The notes under the pieces: model-generated
The model's database searches: none
What the model saw: the letters and a program-made list of their open reading frames with translations, nothing else
What the model was told of the DNA's origin: nothing
From: ZC4RG29 sp964521255
GTDB lineage: Bacteria > Bacteroidota > Bacteroidia > Cytophagales > Cyclobacteriaceae
DNA: 64,000 bases
Reading direction: 5' to 3'
Assembly (NCBI GenBank): GCA_964521255.1
Contig: CAZFRM010000017.1
Location: 42,859-106,858, forward strand
Translations under genes and position numbers: made by a program
Part shown: piece after piece, positions 7,246-14,282 of the stretch
How positions within the stretch are numbered: position 1 is the first letter of the stretch
Layout of the letters: the number at the start of each line of letters is the position of its first letter

Positions 7246-8586
7246 TTACAATAACTCATTGGCAAGATTAGCCAGCTCAGATCGTTCGCCCTTTTCGAGC
7301 GTAATATGCGCGTACAGACCATTGTCTTTTAATCGATCTATCAATGTGGATAAACCATTGCTTTGAGAGTCAAGGTAGGGTGTATCGATCTGGTGAACAT
7401 CGCCTGTAAAAATAATTTTGGTGCCTTCTCCGGCGCGGGTGATAATGGTTTTTACTTCATGTGGCGTGAGATTCTGCGCTTCATCAACAATGAAAAAAAT
7501 ATTGGAGAGACTTCGGCCACGAATGTAGGCAAGAGGCGTGATCATTAACTTTTCCTGACTAACCATCTCTGTGATCTTACTATATTCTTTGTCGGTCTCG
7601 CTGTATTGGTTTTGAATAAATTTCAGATTATCCCACAGTGGTTCCATGTATGGGTTGAGCTTGGACTTAATGTCTCCGGGCAAATAACCAATGTCTTTAT
7701 TACTTAATGGAACAATTGGACGCGCCAGATAAATTTGTTTGTACTCGCGTTTCTGTTCCAGTGCGGCAGCCAAAGCGATAAGCGTCTTACCTGTGCCGGC
7801 AACCCCCTGAATTGAAACAAGTCTCACCTCAGGTTTCAGTAAGGCATGCATGGCAAAAGTTTGTTCAGCGTTTCTTGGTTTTATACCGTACACTGAACGT
7901 TTCTCAACATGTTCAACCATTCCATTTAATGGATTGAAATACGCGAGTGCAGATTTTTTATTGCCGCTTCTTAAAATGTAATAATGATTTTTATGCGGAA
8001 GAAGTGAACCGAGAATATCTTCTGGTGGACAATATCCTTTCTCATAAAGAAGGTTGATCATGTCAGGATCCACATTTTCAACAGTTGTTTTTCCATTGTA
8101 GAGCGAGGATATATTTTGAACTTTGCCCGTCGTGTAATCTTCCGACTGCAAGCCAAGTGCTTTTGCTTTTAAACGCAGGTTAATATCTTTCGAGACAAGG
8201 ATTATCTTCTTGTCTTTCGCTTCACGCTGCAACTGGAGAGCAGAGTTTAGGATACGGTGATCTGCTTTGGCCTCGTTGAAAATCTTATTTGCATCAACAG
8301 CGCTGTTCGTGTCCATCAACACCTTAAAATTTCCTTTCCCTTTACCATTGATAGCATTCCATTGATGCAACATCTGACCATTCGCAAGCTTGTCGATCAG
8401 GCGAATGAATTCACGGGCTTCAAAATTTTTGGTGTCGTTCCCTTTCTTGAAGTTATCAAGCTCTTCTAAAACAGTTATCGGAATACCGATGTCATGTTCG
8501 TCGAAGTTAAGGATGGAGTTGTGTTCATAGATGATTACCGAGGTGTCGAGTACGAAGATCTTCTTCTCCTTCTTGGTTTTTGGCAT
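7246..8586 (-). CDS. PIN-domain PhoH family ATPase/RNase
   Basis: The 449-residue frame (446 from the preferred start at 8586, MPKTKKEK) has two parts. The N-terminal PIN nuclease domain, about 12-160, shows acidic residues at VLDTSV (Asp17), VLEELDNF and VSKDINLR. The C-terminal PhoH ATPase domain has Walker A GVAGTGKT at about 264-271, Walker B FIVDEAQN at about 368-375 and FTGDVHQID after it. This PhoH2/YlaK-type fusion couples ATP-driven unwinding to RNA cleavage in characterised relatives. It is the last gene of a minus-strand series with the AlbA_2, AAA+ and VWA genes, 88 bp after the AlbA_2 stop; whether they share a transcript is open. A start three codons upstream at 8595 is possible. 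Confidence 0.92.
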   Translation of the reverse strand: MPKTKKEKKIFVLDTSVIIYEHNSILNFDEHDIGIPITVLEELDNFKKGNDTKNFEAREFIRLIDKLANGQMLHQWNAINGKGKGNFKVLMDTNSAVDANKIFNEAKADHRILNSALQLQREAKDKKIILVSKDINLRLKAKALGLQSEDYTTGKVQNISSLYNGKTTVENVDPDMINLLYEKGYCPPEDILGSLLPHKNHYYILRSGNKKSALAYFNPLNGMVEHVEKRSVYGIKPRNAEQTFAMHALLKPEVRLVSIQGVAGTGKTLIALAAALEQKREYKQIYLARPIVPLSNKDIGYLPGDIKSKLNPYMEPLWDNLKFIQNQYSETDKEYSKITEMVSQEKLMITPLAYIRGRSLSNIFFIVDEAQNLTPHEVKTIITRAGEGTKIIFTGDVHQIDTPYLDSQSNGLSTLIDRLKDNGLYAHITLEKGERSELANLANELL

Positions 8587-8674
8587 ACTACACAAAGAAC
8601 TTGGTTTTCGAAATGTAATGAAACCTGAACAAAGGTTTTAAATATTGAAGAATATTTTTTTGTTATTAATTGAT

Positions 8675-9343
8675 TCAGCTCGCCAGCGAGAAGAGATCTC
8701 CTTTTTCATGTGGTGTAACATGCAGAACATCTGCCAACACGAGAATAATTAATTTTCTGGAAGCATAAAATCTTTTTAGATTACTTAACGCCATAAACTC
8801 TTTCACGGTAATGGTGGGATTTTTATCAAGATACTGAATCAGCAATCTTTCGTGTTCACCATAGTGAAATTTAATGTCACGATTTTTGCGGGTACGCCTC
8901 ACAATTTCGTTCACTTCACGGCTTGCTTTAATACTTTGATCAGCAACACGTACAAAGGAATTTTTTGATCCGTTGTTAATAAGATAGTGTGGCTTCTTTT
9001 TACTTTCAGGAATGTCGTATTGGATGATCGTACGTGAATTTCCGATCGGAATAAATCTTTCCGTGAGATTTAAATATGGCCTGCAGGATTTCAGCGCTTC
9101 ATGAATGACGTGTGATTCTTCTTCAGGATATTTCAAACCAGGAATGCTTCCATCATCGCCAATACCAATGAGCACCGTGCCGCCCGATGAATTGGCAAAG
9201 GCAATCATCTCTCGCATGATCTTGTCAGGGAAAGAAGCCTTGCGTTTGAATTCCAGATTTTGGCCTTCGCCTTGTGATACTAATTTCTTAAGTCTTCGGA
9301 ATTCCTGAATATCAAAAGATACTGACTCCTGTAACTTTTTCAT
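8675..9343 (-). CDS. AlbA_2/Schlafen-type putative DNA- or ATP-binding protein
   Basis: This encodes 222 residues. Residues about 20-135 match the AlbA_2 (Schlafen-like) domain: EGQNLEFKRKAS, then MIAFANSSGGTVLIGIGDDGSIPGL and a C-terminal SFVRVADQS. The domain is found in transcription regulators and in defence proteins, and in some relatives binds nucleic acid or nucleotides. Residues about 160-222 look like a winged-helix segment (HERLLIQYLDKNPTITVKEFMALSNL). It lies 23 bp after the AAA+ gene on the same strand, so co-transcription is likely. No signal peptide. The acidic residues needed for Schlafen RNase activity cannot be assigned with confidence. Confidence 0.8.
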   Translation of the reverse strand: MKKLQESVSFDIQEFRRLKKLVSQGEGQNLEFKRKASFPDKIMREMIAFANSSGGTVLIGIGDDGSIPGLKYPEEESHVIHEALKSCRPYLNLTERFIPIGNSRTIIQYDIPESKKKPHYLINNGSKNSFVRVADQSIKASREVNEIVRRTRKNRDIKFHYGEHERLLIQYLDKNPTITVKEFMALSNLKRFYASRKLIILVLADVLHVTPHEKGDLFSLAS

Positions 9344-9366
9344 GACCTGAAAAATGAAAGACCGGA

Positions 9367-10875
9367 TTAAAATTTCCCTCCTGCAGCTTCATCATCCTCA
9401 TCGTCGTCCTCGCCAGGCCGGGGCAACGTAAACATACTGCTTAGAAGATCTTTGAATTGTTGGCCGGCGGTTAAATTGTGTTTGCTGATCAGGCTGTATT
9501 CGGCAAGCCCGTGTAACGCGAATTCCATAAGAAACAGTTTTGTGATTTGATCCTGCTTGCCATGAAACGTGTTGATAAGATCACTCAAGCCTGGAATACT
9601 TTTGATTTTCTTTTCAAACTCAGCCTGTGGCATATCATTCAACAGGTCCAGCGTATTTCCTTCGCCAAACCATTCGGTGATTTTCCTGTACGGACTCTTT
9701 TCTTTTTGTTTTCTGAATTTATCGGGATCAGGAAAATAATGTATGAATTGTGTGCGTATGGCTTTGCCAATAAGATTTTGCGCTACAATGCCAGGGCCTT
9801 CCTGTTCGCCTTCATACACCAATTCTACTTTCCCGGTTATTGCGGGAATGACACCTACAAAATCGGATATCCGAACAAACACAGTTTTCTCTTTGTTGAT
9901 AATGCTTCTTCGTTCAGCAGCGGCAATAAGATTTTCATAAGCTGAAATAGTCAGGCGCGCGGAGACACCACTCTTGGCATCAACAAATTCACTCTTGCGT
10001 GCCTCAATGGCGACCTGCTCGATAAGATCTTTGGCGATCTCCGCAATTGTAACAACGCGTTTTTGTTCTTCTTTCAATCTTGCTTCCTGTTCGGTAATCC
10101 GCTTTCCAACTTCGATTGATTTCGGATAGTGGGTTATGATCTGACTATCGATCCTGTCTTTTAACGGTGTTACTATGCTACCGCGATTTGTATAATCTTC
10201 CGGATTGGCAGTAAAGACAAATTGAATATCCAGCAACAGGCGCAACTTAAATCCCCTGATCTGGATGTCGCCTTCTTGTAATATGTTGAACAAGGCAACC
10301 TGAATACGCGCCTGGAGATCTGGCAATTCATTGATAACAAAAATGCTTCGGTTGGAACGGGGTATTAATCCGAAATGAATAACGCGTTCATCCGAATACG
10401 GTAATTTTAATGTAGCTGCTTTGATGGGATCAACATCGCCGATGAGATCAGCTATCGATACATCTGGTGTTGCCAGCTTCTCGGTATAACGTTCGTCACG
10501 ATGTATCCAGCTAATTGGTGTATCATCTCCCTTTTCAGCAATAATATCTTTTCCAAATCGCGATACCGGGTGAAGAGGATCATCATTAAGCTCAGATCCT
10601 TCAATGACCGGAATATATTCGTCAAGAAGATTGACCATCAATCTTGCCAATCTTGTTTTTGCCTGCCCGCGTAGCCCAAGAAGATTGATATCGTGTTCAG
10701 CGAGAATAGCTCTTTCAAGATCAGGGATTACCGTTTCTTCATATCCCCATATACCACTAAAAACTGTTTGCTTGTTTTGAAGTTGCCTGATAAGATTATC
10801 GCGCAATTCTTTCTTTATGGTTTTAGGTGTATAACCGGCGCTTTTTAATTCTCTTAATGTTTTTATATGCAGCAT
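9367..10875 (-). CDS. chelatase-like AAA+ ATPase (MoxR/ChlI type)
   Basis: This encodes 502 residues. The AAA+ core resembles magnesium-chelatase subunit I and MoxR ATPases, which act with VWA partners as remodelling or insertion chaperones. The nucleotide-binding motifs are unusual: the Walker A position reads GLRGQAKTR (67-75), with Ala in place of the second Gly, and Walker B reads IFVINELPDL (178-187), with Asn instead of the first Asp. Sensor 1 FTANPEDY (221-228) and the arginine-finger region PLKDRIDS look normal. The C-terminus ends in an acidic tail (GEDDDEDDEAAGG). The VWA gene is directly upstream (70-bp gap) and the AlbA_2 gene 23 bp downstream. Partner assignment to VWA is an inference from context and from the family. 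Confidence 0.85.
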   Translation of the reverse strand: MLHIKTLRELKSAGYTPKTIKKELRDNLIRQLQNKQTVFSGIWGYEETVIPDLERAILAEHDINLLGLRGQAKTRLARLMVNLLDEYIPVIEGSELNDDPLHPVSRFGKDIIAEKGDDTPISWIHRDERYTEKLATPDVSIADLIGDVDPIKAATLKLPYSDERVIHFGLIPRSNRSIFVINELPDLQARIQVALFNILQEGDIQIRGFKLRLLLDIQFVFTANPEDYTNRGSIVTPLKDRIDSQIITHYPKSIEVGKRITEQEARLKEEQKRVVTIAEIAKDLIEQVAIEARKSEFVDAKSGVSARLTISAYENLIAAAERRSIINKEKTVFVRISDFVGVIPAITGKVELVYEGEQEGPGIVAQNLIGKAIRTQFIHYFPDPDKFRKQKEKSPYRKITEWFGEGNTLDLLNDMPQAEFEKKIKSIPGLSDLINTFHGKQDQITKLFLMEFALHGLAEYSLISKHNLTAGQQFKDLLSSMFTLPRPGEDDDEDDEAAGGKF

Positions 10876-10945
10876 ACAGTTCTTATCCTCTTATCAGTTC
10901 TAGATTATTTATTTAATACAAGCATGAGCGTCAAGGCAATGCTCA

Positions 10946-12043
10946 TTAAAGGTTTTTTCTCCTGTTCTTTTTGAAATCTTCAAATACAAGATTACCCAAT
11001 CCTTCCACATTGCTGTAATAAGCATTACCGCTGTTGGCTTTTGTAAATTCCCTTACGAAGGCTTTAAGGTAAGGATCGGTTGCTATCATGAAAGTTGTCA
11101 CCGGTATTTTGATCTTCCTTAATTGAGTAGCCAGGTTCAATGTTTTTGACAAGATCTTTTGATCCAGGCCGAATGCATTTTTATAATATTTGATGCCTTG
11201 TTTTATGCACGTCGGTTTCCCATCCGTGATCATGAAAATTTGTTTGTTAGGATTTTTTCTCCTTCTCAAAATATCCATAGCCAATTCAAGTCCTGCCACG
11301 GTATTGGTGTGATAAGGCCCAACCTGCAGGTAAGGGAGATCTTTTATTTCAATTTGCCAGGCGTCATCGCCAAATACAAGAATGTCGAGTGTATCCTTTG
11401 GATATTTTTTTGTAATCAACTCAGCCAATGCCATGGCTACTTTTTTCGCAGGCGTGATTCGATCTTCACCGTAGAGAATCATGGAGTGAGAGATATCAAT
11501 CATCAGAACGGTTGACGTTTGTGACTTGAATTCACTTTCAATCACTTCCAGATCATTTTCTGTCATGAAGAAATTCTCAACGCCATGATTGATCTGAGCA
11601 TTTTTTAATGAGTCCGTTATGGAAATTTGTTCCAGGGTGTCACCAAACTCATATTCCCGCCGGTCTGTTGTCTGCTCATCTCCACGACCACTATGAACTG
11701 TATTGTGCTCACCGCCCTTTGTCTTTTTTAATTCGCCAAAAATTTCTTCAAGTGCTGATTGGCGCAGGCGTTGTTCGCTTCGGGCTTTCAATTTTATTTC
11801 ACCTTTTGGCCCTTCATCAGTAATGTAGCCGTCACGTTTTAGCTGTTCTATAAAATCGCCAATACCGTATTTTCCATTCGTCAGGCCATACTGTTTATCA
11901 AGTTCTGTGAGCCATTGCAGTGCCTCGGCTACATTTCCTGATGTAATTAAAACGAGTTGCATGAAAATTTTGAGCAGCTTTTCAAAGTCGCTCCTGGCTT
12001 TATCCGGTGGCGGAGTGTACTTTCCAAAACGATATCCCAGCAT
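10946..12043 (-). CDS. VWA-domain protein, partner of AAA+ ATPase
   Basis: This encodes 365 residues. The C-terminal von Willebrand factor A domain spans about 175-355 with an intact MIDAS: DISHSM at 183-188, a downstream Thr in the HTNTVAG stretch and MITDGKPT later. The N-terminal 150 residues are helical and charged. Proteins of this layout pair with MoxR/ChlI-type AAA+ ATPases in chelatases and in protein-complex assembly. It is the first gene of the minus-strand series and is followed after 70 bp by the ATPase gene. The gap contains a 6-bp hairpin (ATGAGC/GCTCAT) that could modulate read-through. No signal peptide, so it is cytoplasmic. Confidence 0.85.
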   Translation of the reverse strand: MLGYRFGKYTPPPDKARSDFEKLLKIFMQLVLITSGNVAEALQWLTELDKQYGLTNGKYGIGDFIEQLKRDGYITDEGPKGEIKLKARSEQRLRQSALEEIFGELKKTKGGEHNTVHSGRGDEQTTDRREYEFGDTLEQISITDSLKNAQINHGVENFFMTENDLEVIESEFKSQTSTVLMIDISHSMILYGEDRITPAKKVAMALAELITKKYPKDTLDILVFGDDAWQIEIKDLPYLQVGPYHTNTVAGLELAMDILRRRKNPNKQIFMITDGKPTCIKQGIKYYKNAFGLDQKILSKTLNLATQLRKIKIPVTTFMIATDPYLKAFVREFTKANSGNAYYSNVEGLGNLVFEDFKKNRRKNL

Positions 12044-12234
12044 TGCTTTTCGTTTAATTCTGTGTCATTACCCCGTTAGAACTGTGGATACTGGCCCAAA
12101 AAATAATGTTTTTAATAAAGTACTAACCAAATAATCCTTGATTCTGTTTCTTCATTTAAATTTTATTTTCGCGGAAATTATTCGCCATGTAAGGTATTGC
12201 AAGGTATTCGAATAATCAGCATGAAGAGGCTTTA

Positions 12235-12242
12235 TACTTTTG
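12235..12242 (+). promoter_or_regulatory. candidate -7 element for small lipoprotein gene
   Basis: TACTTTTG is an exact TAnnTTTG match 18 bp before the ATG at 12261. No perfect TTTG lies at the expected distance upstream, so the promoter is only partly supported. Confidence 0.35.
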
Positions 12243-12260
12243 ATAAATAGTCCCCGACGT

Positions 12261-12386
12261 ATGAAAAAAATATTGGTAATAATTAGTCTCTTTGTTCTGG
12301 TAGTGAGCATATCATCTTGCTCATCGTATACCTGTCCTACGTATACCAAGAACATCAAGGAAAAGAATTCCGCTTCCAGAATTTAA
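12261..12386 (+). CDS. 41-residue lipoprotein
   Basis: This short gene encodes a basic start (MKKILVIISLF), a hydrophobic run and a lipobox-like SISSC with Cys20 as the lipidation site. The mature peptide is only 22 residues and begins CSSYTCPTYTK. Small lipoproteins with this CSSYTCPTY signature are, as I recall, widespread in Bacteroidota, with unknown function. The gene ends at the TAA at 12384-12386, 15 bp before the end of the convergent membrane-protein gene. A candidate -7 promoter element lies at 12235-12242. A longer open frame on the opposite strand (12152-12358) is judged to be its shadow. It probably acts at the inner or outer membrane, possibly on the cell surface. Confidence 0.7.
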   Translation: MKKILVIISLFVLVVSISSCSSYTCPTYTKNIKEKNSASRI

Positions 12387-12401
12387 TTCTGTAGTAACGC
12401 G

Positions 12402-13025
12402 CTACGATTTCTTTTTTTCGCGCATAGTTCCGTAAATATAATCCCATAGTGGAGAGGAAACTCCGAACACGATTTCGCCATCCTTATAGTGATGAACGCC
12501 GTGATTGACCCAAAGCATTTTTAGGAAATTCTTAGGTGGCTGAAAAGCATGTACCATGTAGTGTACAGAAAGATATAAGGCATATCCTACAAGGAATCCG
12601 GGTAAAAAAGCAAATACAAAATCTCCCAGTATAACACGAAAGATCAGCAAAAGTATAGTTGCAAGGGTAATACTCAACAACGGTGGCATTGCCAACCGGT
12701 CTTTGTCCTTCGGAAATTCATGGTGAACGCCATGTAACGTGTACTGTAATTTTTCCCGCGCTGCTGTATACGTTTTCATGTGAAAAACATACCGGTGAAC
12801 CATATACTCCACCCATGTAAATGAAAGAACACCTGCAAAGAACAATCCTATGGTTTCAAGCAGTGAGAGTGAAGTATGTGTAGCATTCCAATACAAAAGG
12901 GCTGATGTATAAAAGAAAAATATGATAAGGGGTACCGATATATGCGTGCGGGATAACTTCTCGAGTACCGGATTTTTAAATAGTTTCTTTGTTCCCTTAT
13001 TCTGTGGTTTTATCTCTTCTTTCAT
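12402..13025 (-). CDS. fatty acid hydroxylase / sterol desaturase family membrane protein
   Basis: This encodes 207 residues with about four membrane segments and the histidine clusters of the FA-hydroxylase superfamily: HRYVFH near 77-82, HGVHHEF near 98-104, HYMVH near 154-158 and HGVHHYKDGEIVFGVSSPLWD near 174-194. These bind a di-iron centre that hydroxylates or desaturates lipids. In Bacteroidota, relatives act on fatty acids of envelope lipids or on carotenoids; the substrate here is not determined by the sequence. It follows bshA on the same strand with a 75-bp gap and may be co-transcribed. Confidence 0.85.
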   Translation of the reverse strand: MKEEIKPQNKGTKKLFKNPVLEKLSRTHISVPLIIFFFYTSALLYWNATHTSLSLLETIGLFFAGVLSFTWVEYMVHRYVFHMKTYTAAREKLQYTLHGVHHEFPKDKDRLAMPPLLSITLATILLLIFRVILGDFVFAFLPGFLVGYALYLSVHYMVHAFQPPKNFLKMLWVNHGVHHYKDGEIVFGVSSPLWDYIYGTMREKKKS

Positions 13026-13100
13026 AATGATATTTCTCGGTGTAAAGATTCTGCGTTTAAATTTAAAATTGGCATTCTATCTTGTCAAAATCAAAGACAA

Positions 13101-14252
13101 CTAAATTGATGCTTTCACTGCTCTTTTTTCAATTATTTTTTGATAAAACTCCTCATAAATGGGCAAGATACGGGATATATCAAACTCCTTTGCCCTTGCC
13201 AATGCATTTGCTTTGAATTTCGGGAGATTGTTTTTGTCTAAAATAAAAAGAGCCTTGCGGGTCATATCCTCCGTGTCACCCACCGGGCTTAAGAATCCAG
13301 TGACACCTTGAATGTTAAGTTCGGGTAATCCACCGGTATTGGAAGAAATAACGGGCACTTCACATGCCATAGCCTCTAAGGCGGCAAGACCAAAACTTTC
13401 TTTTTCTGAAGGCATGACAAACAGGTCTGCAACAGAAAGCACCTCTTCCACGGCTTCTAACTTTCCAAGGAAACGAACATCATCGTACATACCCAGATCA
13501 CGACAACATTTTTCTGCATTAACCCGTTCGGGCCCGTCACCAATCAGTAAGAGTTTAGCAGGAATTTCTTTTCGGATGTTACTGAAAACTGTAATTACAT
13601 CATTCACACGTTTCACTTTTCTAAAGTTTGAAGTATGAGCGATCAGCGCTTCACCGTGAGGACAAATGGCTTTTTTAAAATGATCCTTCTTTTGCTTTTT
13701 GAATTTCTCGAGATCGATAAAGTTAGGGATTACTTCAATTTCACGGGTTATTTTGAAATGTTCAAGCGTTTCGCGTTTCAGATCATGTGATACCGCAGTG
13801 ACACCATCCGACTGATTGATGCTAAAGGTAACAACCGGTTCATAAGAAGCATCTTTACCTACCAGCGTGATATCTGTTCCGTGCAACGTAGTAACTACCG
13901 GTACATAGAGACCTTCTGTTTTCAAAATTTCTTTTGCCATATACGCAGCGGAAGCGTGAGGAATGGCGTAGTGAACGTGCAGCAGGTCCAGCTTCTCATT
14001 CTTAACAACACTTACCATTTTACTGGCAAGGGCTGTTTCATATGGGGGATACTCAAACAACGGGTATGTTCTGAAATCAACTTCGTGGTAGAAAAGGTTT
14101 TCATTAAGAAAATCCAGTCGACTGGGTTGCGAGTAGGTTATAAAATGAACGTTGTGCCCTTCTTTCGCCAGGGCTTTACCCAGTTCGGTAGCCACTACGC
14201 CACTGCCACCAAAGGTTGGGTAACATACAATCCCGATTTTTATTTGATTCAC
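13101..14252 (-). CDS. bshA: N-acetyl-alpha-D-glucosaminyl L-malate synthase
   Basis: This encodes 383 residues, a GT4-family glycosyltransferase with two Rossmann domains. The start KIGIVCYPTFGGSGVVATELG is the recognised BshA signature. HVHYAIPHA and LHGTDITLVG are in the first domain, and the C-terminal domain has the EX7E motif as EKESFGLAALEAMA, followed by PVISSNTGGLPE. BshA joins UDP-GlcNAc and L-malate, the first step of bacillithiol synthesis; bshB and bshC are not in this window. The gene for the GH3/beta-lactamase fusion lies 30 bp upstream on the same strand. Length and motifs are complete. Confidence 0.93.
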   Translation of the reverse strand: MNQIKIGIVCYPTFGGSGVVATELGKALAKEGHNVHFITYSQPSRLDFLNENLFYHEVDFRTYPLFEYPPYETALASKMVSVVKNEKLDLLHVHYAIPHASAAYMAKEILKTEGLYVPVVTTLHGTDITLVGKDASYEPVVTFSINQSDGVTAVSHDLKRETLEHFKITREIEVIPNFIDLEKFKKQKKDHFKKAICPHGEALIAHTSNFRKVKRVNDVITVFSNIRKEIPAKLLLIGDGPERVNAEKCCRDLGMYDDVRFLGKLEAVEEVLSVADLFVMPSEKESFGLAALEAMACEVPVISSNTGGLPELNIQGVTGFLSPVGDTEDMTRKALFILDKNNLPKFKANALARAKEFDISRILPIYEEFYQKIIEKRAVKASI

Positions 14253-14282
14253 GATATTGTTTAGGTTTAACTAAGACGTGTG

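Noticed and set aside
7246..12043. Calling the VWA/AAA+ pair a magnesium or cobalt chelatase
   Set aside because: There is no large chelatase subunit or tetrapyrrole gene nearby, and the ATPase motifs differ.
12152..12358. 68-codon frame on the minus strand
   Set aside because: It is antisense to the small lipoprotein, which has a clear signal sequence and lipobox.
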